Positions 33,744 to 44,470 of a DNA stretch of 64,000 nt are shown piece after piece (position 1 is the stretch's first letter; every line of letters starts with the position of its first letter). Where the stretch lies: positions 40,001 through 104,000 of the forward strand of contig BSDZ01000019.1 in assembly GCA_030268105.1 (NCBI GenBank), in the 5' to 3' direction. Source of the DNA: Volvox africanus. Lineage: Eukaryota > Chlorophyta > Chlorophyceae > Chlamydomonadales > Volvocaceae. A model generated the notes under the pieces. It ran no database searches. It saw only the letters and a list, made by a program, of their open reading frames with translations, and was not told the DNA's origin. Position numbers and translations under genes: made by a program.

Positions 33744-36700
33744 CTACGGCCGCTGCCCCTTGAGAAGACACGCCACCACATCAGAGCGATATGTCTTGCC
33801 GCTGAATTTTGCGGGACCCGTGACCAGCGTGCAGTAACCCGTCCGCTTGTAGAAGTACTGCGGCAGGGGCGGAGAGCAGCAGGCGGGTGGAAGGTGAAAC
33901 CAGTCACTTCACAAGCAGCTACATGTAACGATGAGGATGAGGATGAGGATAAGGACGAGGATGATGGCGGAAAAGAGATTTCGTAACCATTTATACGCGC
34001 AGATTCCGCCAAGGGACACACAGGAAGGCAACCGGCGACCAACTAGCAACGTCACGTGAGCGGCAACGCCAAACAATGCCAGCTCGTCCTGGGGCTTATC
34101 GGCTATATCGGCGATGGTCTTGTTCGGCAGCCTGTTTAATCACAAACTATTGGTTTCAGGATTCCCTCTGAGGGGGTTCCCCCGCAGTGACAACAGATTT
34201 CGACATGTTAGCAGCAGCCCCCCCTCACCCCGGTGCAAAGGTCCCCGGCCACATCACAACGGGTGCGGCACTCCTCCGCAGCCGCCTCCTGATCCGCGGG
34301 CGGAGAGAGCTTGACGAGCAGCAGGGGGGGTTGGGGCGAGTAGATGCTGGTCTCGTTCTTACAGCGGTAGTACCGATCCAGGCCTGCTGGGGTGGACCAT
34401 GCACGTATGTGAGGTGGTGAAAATGTGCGGCGGCAGCATAGCGGTGCAGTCAGGTGTGAGCTCATGCACCAACAGCCGCGTGCCAAGTGGTGCTTTGCTG
34501 ATTGGGGGTGTCTGTGTGCAGCAGAGGATGCGCGGGTACCTCCAAGCGAGAGTGCGACAGCGATGCCATATGACAGGGGGTATCTTCTATAGCCGAAACC
34601 GGCATAAAGCTAAGAAGCTCAGAAACACCCGCAATCGTAATTGCGTGCTTGTTGATGCGATCAGACAATTGCGAGCTCGTGCGCTCTAAAATGCGGAGAT
34701 GAGAAAATGACGTTTACTTCGCAAAGGACTAAAGATGTATAGCTTTTAGGAAGACCGTGCACAGCAAGCGGCGAGAGCGGCCATCGCACCCGGCTGCTTT
34801 GGCGTTGGCGGAGAGGCCGCTGCGGGTGTAGCTGGCATCAAGGGTTTCGGTACGCCTGGCTGGCTGGCGACGGGGCTTGGAGGCAAGAGGGGCGGCGGTC
34901 TGGGGGACGGCTTGAGCTTAGGGGGCGGGCGAGAAGCTTTTGGTGGAGGCGGCGATTGCGGCGCTGATGGAACGATGGGAGGAAGTGGCGGGAGTATCGA
35001 AGGTTGGGTGGGTGTGGATGGTGAGGGTGGTGGGGGTGAGGGTGATGGGGGTGAGGGTGGTGGGGGAGTCGGTGGTGGAGGTGAGGGTGGTGGGGGTGAG
35101 GGTGGTGGAGGTGAGGGTGGTGGGGGTGAGGGTGGTGGAGGTGAGGGTGGTGGAGGTGAGGGTGGTGGAGGTGAGGGTGGTGGGGGTGAGGGTGGTGGAG
35201 GTGAGGGTGGTGGAGGTGAGGGTGGTGGAGGTGAGGGGGGAAGTGGGAACGACACCGGTTCAAGGTCCGGGCTTGGTGACGCCGGTGCTGGATTGGCGGG
35301 TCTTGGAGCATGTGACGCAGGTGGTGGCGGACCTGAAGGCACTCCCGCAGACGGGAAGCAAAGAGGAGAGATAGAGCAGACGAAGGGGGAGAGGAAGTGC
35401 CTTCAGGGGGCTAGAAACACGACCCGAGAGCTTCCAAACACAGGGGACCGCCCGCCCCTCCTTCCTGAGGTTCCAGTCACCCTTCGATACCAGTGAGCCG
35501 CGAGCGGGTAAGGGCACGGAAGCGGACAGCACCAGTGCAGAATGCCGCAGTGAACATACGTTCCGTCTGAAGGACCACGTAGCTCCAGGGGCATTTGGCC
35601 AGCCGTGTACATCTGGTGCCGCATGACAACAGCGGCCAGCTGCCCTCATCGCGCCGCCATCAAGGGGATCGGACTCAGCTCGAGTCCGGTGCCCTCCCGG
35701 GCCTTATCCAGCCACTCAGTTAAAGGGTGCGGACGCACTGATAAGAAATCAAGGCAGTTGTATGCATGACACCGCTAGCTCTCGTAGATGTCGGCCCCAC
35801 GCCAGGCTCCTTGAAAGAGCCGTGATCGCAACATGACCCTACCTACTGCAATCCGCAGGCAAGGTTACCCCCATTACCCCTTTATTCCTTCCCTGCCTCA
35901 CCCGATGGGGGGACTGACGCGGGGGTCCATGGAGGTGGGGAAACGGATGGAGGATATGCAGGTGGAGGCGACAGAGGCAGCGGCACGAGTGGTGGCGGCA
36001 GTGACAGTGGCGGCGACCCTGGCGACGGCGATGGCGGCGGCGGCGGAGCACGAAGGGGTATATATGGCGGAAGGCTGGGGCTGCGGGGAACGTCTGGCAC
36101 CCTGGGCAACTTTGGCGACCTTCGCGACCTGGGCGGCTTGGGCGGAGCTGAAGGCTTAGGCGGTTTGGGCGGGCTAGAAGGGGTGGGGTTTTGCGGCGGG
36201 CTGGGAGGAGGCGGAGGGGGCGCAATCGGCATAACGGGTGGTAGTGGTGCGGATGGAGGCGGTGGGAGAGGCATTTGTGGAGGACTGGGTGCCGAAGGAG
36301 GGGGAGGCAGCGGGAAGGAAGGTGGAGGACTGGATGGCGGCGCTGAGGGAGGGGGTGCGGAGGGCTGGCCAGCAGGAGTCCATGGAGGACTCGAAGTAGG
36401 TGGTTGGAGAGGCATGGGTGCTGTTGGCATTGACGGCGGGTAGGAAGGTACTCCGCCGTGGGGATGCGGGAAGGTCGCGGAAGGCGGGTAGATGGGGGAG
36501 GGTGAATGCGGCAGATGGGGTGATCGATACAGAACTGGGTCAACCTGGAGATGGGCTGAAGTCGCACCGCTTTCAGGTGGTGAGGCCTGAGGTGTCCAGT
36601 GATGGATCGGGAAGTCCGAAGTCCGCCAGTCTCCCGACGGTTGCGTGGGCCCTCCCGAGCCGGCTAGGGGGCCGTCCGGCAGAAACGGGACATCGAGCTG

Positions 36701-37241
36701 ATCCAAGAGATCCTCTGGAAAAAATCATAATGAAAGAGAGGAAAAAATATCATTCTTCCACAGTGAGGCTTCCGGATGTATGTCGTTAGTTGTATTTATT
36801 CTGCGTGCCGTTGGAAGGTACGCACGCCAAGTACGTAGTCCCTCCGCCGCGGGTTCAAGCGGTCGCAAATGTGCTGGATCAAGAGAGTAATATAGTGTTT
36901 TTGATTGCTAATTGAAGTGCTACAGATGCGCGTGCGTGAGTCGATTTGTTCTTTGACTGCGCCAAATCGTCCAAGGAATGATAAACCGCAGTAAACGCAC
37001 AAAAAATGAAGAATAATGATAAATCGAGAAGATAGCGACTACACCGCTACTTCAGCCTGCCCAAAGTCAATGGCACGGCGAGGGCACCGCAAGATGGTCG
37101 CCCGCCTCTGGCCACCCAAACTAATGCCACTGGCGCACCTTTAATTATCCTTCTAGTATCAGTCGCAGCAGCACAAGAAAAGTAACAAATTAATGCTGAG
37201 AAAACCAGAGCGCCTGTCAGTGTCCGTCGTAACATCATCAT
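33744..37241 (-). CDS. Secreted hydroxyproline-rich glycoprotein with C-terminal PAN/Apple-like module
   Basis: The ATG at 37241 opens a clear signal peptide, MMMLRRTLTGALVFSALICY then SCAAATD. A long exon (about 35908-36728) encodes DLLDQLDVPFLPDGPLAGSG and a Pro/Ser-rich stretch with PPPPSAP and PPPPPPSPP. A small exon near 35540-35650 reads MYTAGQMPLELRGPSDGTYV. The exon around 34746-35342 holds about twelve SPPPP units. The last two exons, 34229-34383 and 33744-33857, join in phase to give CKNETSIYSP, ECRTRCDVAGDLCTG and YFYKRTGYCTLVTGPAKFSG, a cysteine pattern like PAN/Apple domains. Such rod-plus-module proteins are typical extracellular matrix or cell-wall components of volvocine algae (pherophorin-like organisation). 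The donor of exon 1 and one exon near 34530-34680 are unresolved; the two Pro-rich exons could in principle belong to separate genes. Confidence 0.7.
34990..35240. repeat. 15-bp minisatellite encoding SPPPP
   Basis: Tandem GGTGGTGGGGGTGAG and GGTGGTGGAGGTGAG units, coding on the minus strand as (SPPPP)n. Third-position A/G variants alternate, implying recent expansion with some selection on the peptide. Confidence 0.9.
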
Positions 37242-40129
37242 AAGGGGCTACCCCGTGGATACAGAACAGAGGCCCAAATATATATATTATTGAGTTAGGT
37301 TAAGAATAAAATAGTTATAGATCATTATACGGCTAGAATGTTGCTAAATACCACAATAAGCCGGGCATTCGCCGAGGGGCGAGACCGGCTTTCCGCTGGG
37401 AACTGGGTTGATCTATCGCTAGGCGCAAAGCCCTGTAGGCACAACCATCAATCAGGTATAACGGAAGGTAGAAGTTTGACCTGTGCGAAGGAGTTCTCGG
37501 TACGGCAGTCTTGAAAAGGAATAAAGCGAGAAACGAACATCTGCTGTCTGACGGGTTGTCATAGTAATGCATGACTTTTAACTGTCCTTACTCATTATGA
37601 GTGCGCTAAATAACGGTTAATTAAAGAAGGTGTGCGTGTTCTCGGTAATCGGGAGGGGTGGAGGGCAGGAGGACAATCGATGCATTTGTCGCAACGAAAA
37701 AAAAACGCACCACGTGCGGTTGCGTCAAAAATCACTCGTAAGAATGTCTACAGTTGCTAACACAATAAATTTATTTATGTTTAATTTCGTCTTGTTGTGG
37801 CATCAACTGACAGTTGGCATATGCAGGCATGTGCCGGACGGCCGCAGGGCCTATCCGGCCGATCTGAACTCTCTTTGTAAACGTTAAGGTAAAGGAGCTA
37901 TTAAGGTAGGATCAAATAGCTATTTTTTGTATTGAGGAAGATCACGTGTATCCTCCTCATCATTGATTTATTTTAAAATCACAGAAAACCCCAGCAGGAG
38001 CCAGGCCGGGCCGGGCCGGGCTTAAGGTAACGGTTCTTGTTATGTATATCCCTGATGGGTTTATTGCCCTTGAGTTGGACTTAAGAAGGGGGGATGGGAG
38101 TGCGATCCTGTTTGGTTGGGAAGTTGGGAAGTTTGGCTACGTCTGCCTCAGAAGCTTTAATTCTGCAGACACTTTGGACGCACAGATAAAGGATTCTTCA
38201 GCAGCCTTCGACCTCAAAACTGGCCTTCGACCTCTTGGGGCTGGTAGCCCCGCGTCTCTGTGGCTCCGCCCGTTACTGTGTCGTACAGATCCTGCACAGG
38301 CTGGGAAGTCCAATGTGTGTTAGGCGTCTCAGGATACGATGAGACCACCCCAAGAATGAAAATCACGAATATATCCGATGACCCTTTCAAACAGATAAGC
38401 TTACGTATCACATGAGTAATGAGCTGAGCTAAAGACGGCAGTAATCGATTAAAGGCTGAAAAGAGTCGCAGTAAATGATGCTCGATCTGCCGGCTGGCAG
38501 GAAGGACCCTAATGTATAACATATATATATATATATATATAATATTCCGGCCATATTCTTCCTGGAACATACATATAACACAAGGACCCTGATGCATCAT
38601 ATATATAATAGCCAAGGTGCAACTTGTCATCACGGCTAGGCAAAAACATCACACGGTTTTGCTATAGCTTATGGGAGCTGCGACAGCGTCGTTCACCGGC
38701 TTTCGGCCGAGATCTACAAACCGTGATGATGGGAGGTACGTTATAAGTAATCATTGCGTGGTATGAGTGCTTGGGAGACGACGACAGCGAGCACCTCGTA
38801 GCTGGTGTGGAGAATCGAGCAGTGCTGTACCCCTCGTGTGTCTACCCGGAGAGCTCAGAGGTGCGAAATGCGGTAATGAGCGATCGAGGTCACCTTGGAG
38901 GACGGACTGCGGTGGCGAAGATTGACATTAGTCACTGTTGTCGTACTTATACGCAGCTGCATTCAGCGTAAGAAGAAACAGTTTGTGTTTACCCAACAAT
39001 TTGCCTGGCCCCAAGAGACGTGTTGTCCCTTCCGAACTAGTTTTGGAGATGATTTATTTTCCACCTACATAAAAATGTATTGTTAGGATTTGCGCATTGG
39101 TTATTTAAAACTTGAGTTTTCGTTGCAGCCGAAAAGTCCTACGACGATAAACTGCTTGCTAACGGTCTGGAAAGGAAGCATCGCTTTCTGCCCTGCTCGC
39201 TTGCTGAACGAAGCCTGCCTCGATATCGTGAAAATTATAGCGGTTTACACAATGAGTTGGCGCCGATTCCGCCGTGATTTCGCATTTGTTGCCGGCATAT
39301 AATATTCATGTCCGCAAACGCGATCCCACTACGCGTGTGCCACCTTTGTTTTGTAAGGATATTCCTTTAACAAGAAATATCTAACAATAAATGAGGCAGG
39401 TAGTAGTTGTCGGACATAATTGGAATCTATGTACATCTGATACCTAGCAGACAGCCTAGCAGATACATATCTATTTAGGGATAATTAGATAGGCTAGCAG
39501 ATAGTCCGGCCCTGCTACCTAGCAGGCCCCTTGCTAGCCTAAAACTAGGTACCAGATATAGGTATCCCGATAGGCCCTATCCTGCTAGCCTAGCAACCCC
39601 TAACGGATAGGAGGGAGGTCTCACATAGGGTGTGTTCTTGAATGAATTTGACGCGTAAACCAAATGCTGCATGTCATTGTCGTCTGAGCTATGTCTTGAG
39701 AAGCTCATACCATTCCGGCCTGTAGTTCGTTAGTAGTTGGCTTCCCACTGCTAGGAACAAGTACGTGTGAATGCATAAAATATTTGTCGTTCAAATAAAC
39801 CCTTAAACCCTGAATAGAATAAAAAAAAGCTAAGGATATGATGTTAGATTTCTTAGTAATCTCATTTAAGAAAAGTAAAGAATGCTGATCTTATGAATAA
39901 TGTTTCGTAGATAAAAACATAGTAAAAAAAACAAAATAATAAAAATAAAAACGGTTGTTATATATATTATTTATACAATATATACATATATATTTAATAT
40001 ATAAATGTATATATGTAATGGCCCCAACCGTCACCTCATTGCACCCAACGACAAAGCGAAATACATACACCGTGAATCCACATTATGCACACATGGATGA
40101 GCTGCTGAAGGCTCCTGTACTGAACGGCT
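37242..40129. other. AT-rich spacer, no gene recognised
   Basis: Open frames are short and lack recognisable motifs; the frame at 38042-38323 has no splice or family support. It contains a GGGCC repeat at 38008-38020, (TA)n at 38519-38541, a CTAGC-rich patch at 39440-39600 and strongly A/T-rich DNA from 39830 to 40020. Confidence 0.5.
39440..39600. repeat. CTAGC-motif cluster
   Basis: CTAGCAG, CTAGCCT and CTACCTAGCAGG variants occur at least seven times in 160 bp, with inverted copies able to pair. It matches no repeat class I know. Confidence 0.55.
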
Positions 40130-40556
40130 CCGGTGAGAGACCCTAACCACATCGGGAAGGGCCGTTGACCGATGTACAGGGTCAACAGTTAACCAGCTGT
40201 TGGGCAGCAGGGTCAACTGCTAAGCAGCCGTTGACTCATATAGGAAAGCGCATAATAATAGTAAGTTAGTGGGTTTTAAGCCACCAATTATACTTGTTAC
40301 CAACTGCTCTTTTAGTTTCAAATCATTCTTATCATTTCTTACCCGTTGTGCACAAAATATGCCATCGGTCACAATGTTAAGTCGCGACAACCCTTATAAT
40401 GAGCTAGCGTGACACAAAAGATAGATCCCACCTGCGTCCTGTACAGCATTTCCCATCAGCATCACGGTGGCCATCATGTGCTGATGCCTCCTTAGCAAGA
40501 AGTCCCTGACTATGAAGGAGCCCAGGCTGCTGGAAACATAAAAATATATAAATATA

Positions 40557-40737
40557 TGTGTGTAGGATAGGGGGGTACATCACCCGTGGCCACTAACCTG
40601 GCAGTCCCTACCTTCCCCGGTGTTTCGGGGCACCCTAATCCAGTCTCCCATGCCGACTTCTCCGAAATCAGTGGTTTTCCCAGGTTCAGCACCCACCACC
40701 AGCATCCAGCGGAATCTGCCGAATCAACTAAGGCGTC
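40557..40737 (+). repeat. Left 181-bp inverted-repeat arm
   Basis: Reverse complement of 42090-42270 with a single mismatch seen (GATT against GATG in the pairing orientation). The minus strand is open across this arm (VLNLGKPLISEKSAWETG), whereas the same frame in the right arm gains a TGA at the mismatch. Confidence 0.95.
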
Positions 40738-40814
40738 ATATTATATATATATATATATATGTTAGACATAAAATAAGAAATCTTTTATAATAGAATAGAA
40801 TAGGATATATTTAT

Positions 40815-41231
40815 GTTTATTTAATAGTAGGTACAAAATCAAGTTCTATAGATGATGCTTTTCGTGAAAATTTAGCTCACTGGCAAGATATTTTCGACAA
40901 AGAGTTACCTGTAGATGAAGAACTTACATTAAAACACGTGAAAAATATGTTGTTATCTTTTATATCTTCTGCAGAACCACCAATAGAACTACATGGCGAT
41001 AGTTCAAAAATCCCTTTACCTTTAAAACAATCAGAACTAAGTATTTATTTAGAAGACAGTAAGTTTAAAAAGCAATTAAGCTCTCTTGCAGAAAATAATG
41101 TAAGTGCCTTTGAATTACTATCGAATATAATTGGTAACAATGATTTTCAACAAGATTTAGAAAAAAATTATTTTTATGGTTTTGATTTATCTGAGACACA
41201 AATTTGTTTGATCAAGCAGAATGAATATTAA
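40815..41231 (+). CDS. AT-rich bacterial-like ORF1, unidentified, 5' end probably missing
   Basis: One frame stays open from the left-arm side to the TAA at 41229-41231. It reads SSIDDAFRENLAHWQDIFDK, then LPLKQSELSIYLEDSKFKKQ and a C-terminus DLSETQICLIKQNEY. The first in-frame ATG is at 40947, but the coding pattern plainly extends upstream without an ATG, so the 5' end was probably lost when the piece was captured. Codon use is A/T-ending throughout, unlike all host exons. The Lys/Asn/Ile/Glu-rich composition suits an AT-rich bacterium such as a Rickettsiales-type endosymbiont. I do not recognise the family. The next ORF starts 8 bp after its stop, as in an operon. Confidence 0.6.
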   Translation, partial: VYLIVGTKSSSIDDAFRENLAHWQDIFDKELPVDEELTLKHVKNMLLSFISSAEPPIELHGDSSKIPLPLKQSELSIYLEDSKFKKQLSSLAENNVSAFELLSNIIGNNDFQQDLEKNYFYGFDLSETQICLIKQNEY

Positions 41232-41239
41232 TTAGTAAC

Positions 41240-41837
41240 ATGAAAAATAAAACAATTATAATCTTTGATGGTCATGGATTAACTAATAGAGAAAAAACAA
41301 TTTTAAAATACACGCATCATTTTTTATGTGATGAAGGGTTTTAGGGTTTTAGGGTTTTTATGGGTTTTAGGGTTTTAGGGATCGAAAAACCCTCAATCAT
41401 TTTATTAAACAATTAGTTAGAGAGAAAGGATTAACGGATTTAAGTAATTTCCCAAATAAATTTGAAGCTCAGTTAGAAAATTTTCTTTTTGAATTAACAC
41501 CAGAACAAAAACTCTCTAGTTCTACTTGTAACCTTAGAAAAGCTATAAATCTTGATCCAAGTTCTCAATTTAAATTAAAAGAAATATCTAAGATTATTTC
41601 ACTATCTGAAAAAATTATAATTTTAAAATACAGTTTACTGATTTTCATCCTGAAACAAAATGCCAGTTAGTATACGTTAGAATAGAAAATAAAGGATCTG
41701 TTAAATTATCTATACTAGAAAAACTGATTTTCCCCATGTTTATTGATAGTACAAATCCTATTTTAGAGTCTTGTGGTATGCCTCTGTTAGAACCCACTGA
41801 AGAAAGTGAAGCTGTTGGAGAGGGGAGCTTGTCGTGA
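41240..41837 (+). pseudogene. AT-rich bacterial-like ORF2, disrupted by telomere repeats and a frameshift
   Basis: The ATG at 41240 follows ORF1 by 8 bp and reads MKNKTIIIFDGHGLTNREKT up to HHFLCDEG, where telomere-type repeats introduce a stop. Coding sequence resumes at about 41385 (KTLNHFIKQLVREKGLTDLS), continues through LSSSTCNLRKAINLDPSSQF, then shifts frame near 41630 and resumes as TDFHPETKCQLVYVRIENKG to the TGA at 41837. The three pieces share AT-rich codon use and together would make a protein near 180 residues. Family unknown. It is not functional as it stands. Confidence 0.6.
41336..41392. repeat. Telomere-type repeat patch inside ORF2
   Basis: Five TTTTAGGG-type units, one with an extra TTATG, then after ATCG a reversed AAAAACCCTC. 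It interrupts a bacterial-like reading frame, so it was added after capture. Confidence 0.9.
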
Positions 41838-42089
41838 AATATGAGAAATAAACCAAAGCCTCATATATAATATTATATATATATGAGGGCCATCATAATC
41901 TGATGGAGAGACATTATATCGTGTTCAGGCACGACAGTTATGGCACGACTAATATGCCCCTGGGGTTCCAAGTTCTATCCAGACTGAGAGCGGGCCAAAG
42001 ACCCTATAGTTAAGGGCAGGGTGCCCCCATGTCGATGGACGGTGACGACCCCAGTTAAAGTGACCTGCGAGCTGACCAGTAGCGGAGTT

Positions 42090-42270
42090 GACGCCTTAGT
42101 TGATTCGGCAGATTCCGCTGGATGCTGGTGGTGGGTGCTGAACCTGGGAAAACCACTGATTTCGGAGAAGTCGGCATGGGAGACTGGATGAGGGTGCCCC
42201 GAAACACCGGGGAAGGTAGGGACTGCCAGGTTAGTGGCCACGGGTGATGTACCCCCCTATCCTACACACA
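42090..42270 (-). repeat. Right 181-bp inverted-repeat arm
   Basis: Pairs with 40557-40737 over its whole length with one mismatch. It ends in CCTACACACA where the left arm begins TGTGTGTAGG. Confidence 0.95.
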
Positions 42271-42395
42271 TTATATTATAGCAGAAGAATTGTTATATAA
42301 TAGGGCGACCAAGACTGGTCAACAGTTGACCCTGCACGTCAACAGCTGAACACACAGATCAACGGTCCTAACGGAGGTGGTTAGGGGCTAGCCAA

Positions 42396-44470
42396 CGATC
42401 TAGCTGCAAGAGCTTTAGACGCGTGACGATGGTACTGCTGTCGTGACGTGGCTTTGTGAGGAGACTATACGTTATATGCATGAATGCGATAAGCGGGGCC
42501 CCTAACACCTCGGGTGAATTGGTCACGACCTCGGTCGCTAGTAGTGGTTATGAAGAAGAGTTGAGAAGGTTGAAAGGGTTGAGAGGGTTGATGACTGATA
42601 AGTAAGGGATGGTCCCTGACAATGCTGCACTCATTGTAGCATGTGTTTCCCATGTGAGCTAGAAAGACGCCTGTGGCATGTTGTCCCGTCCGCTCGCACG
42701 GCTCCTTCCGTGCTTGTCAACAGCCGTGTTTGTCAGATGATGACCGACAAGGTCACAATGTCCGCAGTGTCTCTAATGGCGCTATGGGCCTGGTCGTTGC
42801 TCCCAGGTTCAATTCACTAGACGCATCCAGGTTCAGCCGACAGCACTGGCTGCACGGGACGGTCAGTCACACAGTACAACATCAGTACAACATCCCAAAT
42901 AGCACCTTGTACTTAACGTCTTCACTGTGTGTAACGTGCGCCATTACCGCGCATCCTGCACACGTAAAGTGATTCACATAATTCAGGCTCACTTTCATGG
43001 CATATCTATTCTCCTGGCGCATCATCAACATGGCCAATCCATTGGGAGGGCATACGTCAACCCATGGCACTAAGCCGCCCTTGCTTACATGCATGACCGT
43101 CACGCGCGCCCACGGCCTCAATCCTTGTGCTCCTGCATCCACAGGGCGCTTCCAGCAGGCTATCTTACATGCCCTTGAAACAGTTGTACCCAGCTTGACC
43201 TGGGAGACGGCTAATTGGAAACGGCATGTCACAGGCACGGCACTTATTCCGTCTCCCTGTTCAGCGTTAGCGGCGTCCATATCTCGGTAGCCTACGAATT
43301 GGCTCCGAAACTTGTTTTAGCTCCATCTACATCCGTAACATCTACACTGCCTAACAATAGACAGATTACAGTTTACCAAATCCCATTAAATTTTCAGTCG
43401 TCGGAAATGATTTTTTAACGCGCTGTCCGTCATTATTGGTACCCGTCCACGGATGTTTTTAAATTCAACAACATTCTCATTCTATTAATTGGATTGCAAT
43501 GTCACGGTGTTATAGAGTAATAAAGAGCTACGCTCAGGGCACGTTGGCGTTGGTGCGGCAACGGTTAGGTGCACCAACGTACTTATCTATACCTCCTGCC
43601 TGTCCGAGGATTGAGGTGACCTCCCCACCTGGTAACCTTGCGCAATTGTAAGTGCGATTTAAAGGATTACGGTGAATGTTGTGGAAGATTTTATAAGTAG
43701 GGTCGAGTAAGAAGAGTCTTCCAAAAGTGTGTCGTGTAGAGTCTATCCGTACTGGCAAAAAGTGGGCTCATACCAGACTTTATTTGCCTTGCCGATGATG
43801 GCACGCATGGAGCGCCTTTGGTAACTCTTCTTTTACAACAAGATGCCTGTGTGGCATCTACACGACCGGCGAGTGCATAAGGTCCCCCTGACCCCCATAG
43901 ACCCCCCCGACCCCGGGGGCCACTGACCATTTCAAAAATGGCCCCTCGTCCACTATTGTCCACCTATCAACCAATGTCCGTCTTACTGGCAGGCGAGTCG
44001 GGCCCAGTCAGGCGGGTCTCCATAATGATGCCATCGCACCGAATCGCGCAAACCGCGCGCCGCCGAGTCGCCACCGGTTTGCCATGTGCGGCGAAACGGC
44101 AGCCACAACCCCCCCTAGTGATGCGGCCATAACGTCCAACATCACTACGACACCAGCATTGTCTGTCCGGTAAGTCGATGGAATGGGTAGTATTGTACAT
44201 CCCTGGGACAGCTGGATTCTGGCCTCCTTTGAGCTGATGAGATCTGATGGGAGTTAGATTGGAATAAGCCGGATCGGATCGGACCGTCAGTTGTTAAGTG
44301 CGCAGGGTGGCACGCCCGTCTTGCATTTACCAGCATTGGTAAACCAATAGACAACACTCATCTCCATCTTTGCTCTGCCCCACCGGTGCTTTCCCGGGCG
44401 GCCCTATCGGTACTCACGACATATGAAGCGACCTGATCCTCATCAGTGCGCAAAATGTCCTTCACCACAG
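42396..44470. other. Spacer and probable 5' region of the TrmL-like gene
   Basis: Apart from the weak minus-strand frame at 42882-43280, nothing gene-like is certain. A plus-strand ATG at 43938 opens MAPRPLLSTYQPMSVLLAGE, rich in Arg/Ser and short, which could be an organelle-targeting first exon for the gene downstream. Confidence 0.4.
42882..43280 (-). CDS. Unassigned ORF of 132 residues, Cys/His-containing
   Basis: An open frame starting MDAANAEQGDGISAVPVTCR and including PWVDVCPPNGLAMLMMRQ and HFTCAGCAVMAHVTHSED, which has a CxxC-x5-H spacing that could bind zinc. It stays open past 42882 for about 40 more codons. No splice signals or family match were recognised. It lies in otherwise gene-free DNA beside the inverted-repeat element and may be a fragment of a transposon protein. 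Could be chance. Confidence 0.25.
   Translation of the reverse strand: MDAANAEQGDGISAVPVTCRFQLAVSQVKLGTTVSRACKIACWKRPVDAGAQGLRPWARVTVMHVSKGGLVPWVDVCPPNGLAMLMMRQENRYAMKVSLNYVNHFTCAGCAVMAHVTHSEDVKYKVLFGMLY

Larger units (their letters stand above)
40130..42395. mobile_element. Composite palindromic element with AT-rich foreign core
   Basis: Near-perfect 181 bp inverted arms (40557-40737 and 42090-42270) flank an AT-rich core of about 1.35 kb. Outside each arm is a second, diverged inverted motif set with repeated GTCAAC/GTTGAC words and a CCCTAACCAC block (40140-40235 against 42315-42395). The core differs sharply in base composition from everything around it and carries two open frames in tandem. 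The whole looks like a TIR-type mobile element that captured foreign DNA, or two element copies flanking an insert. No transposase is visible and no target duplication was found. Confidence 0.65.

Noticed and set aside
34912..35496. Gly/Glu-rich 194-residue plus-strand frame
   Set aside because: Antisense of the SPPPP-coding exon, which fits a signal peptide, splicing and a known protein style.
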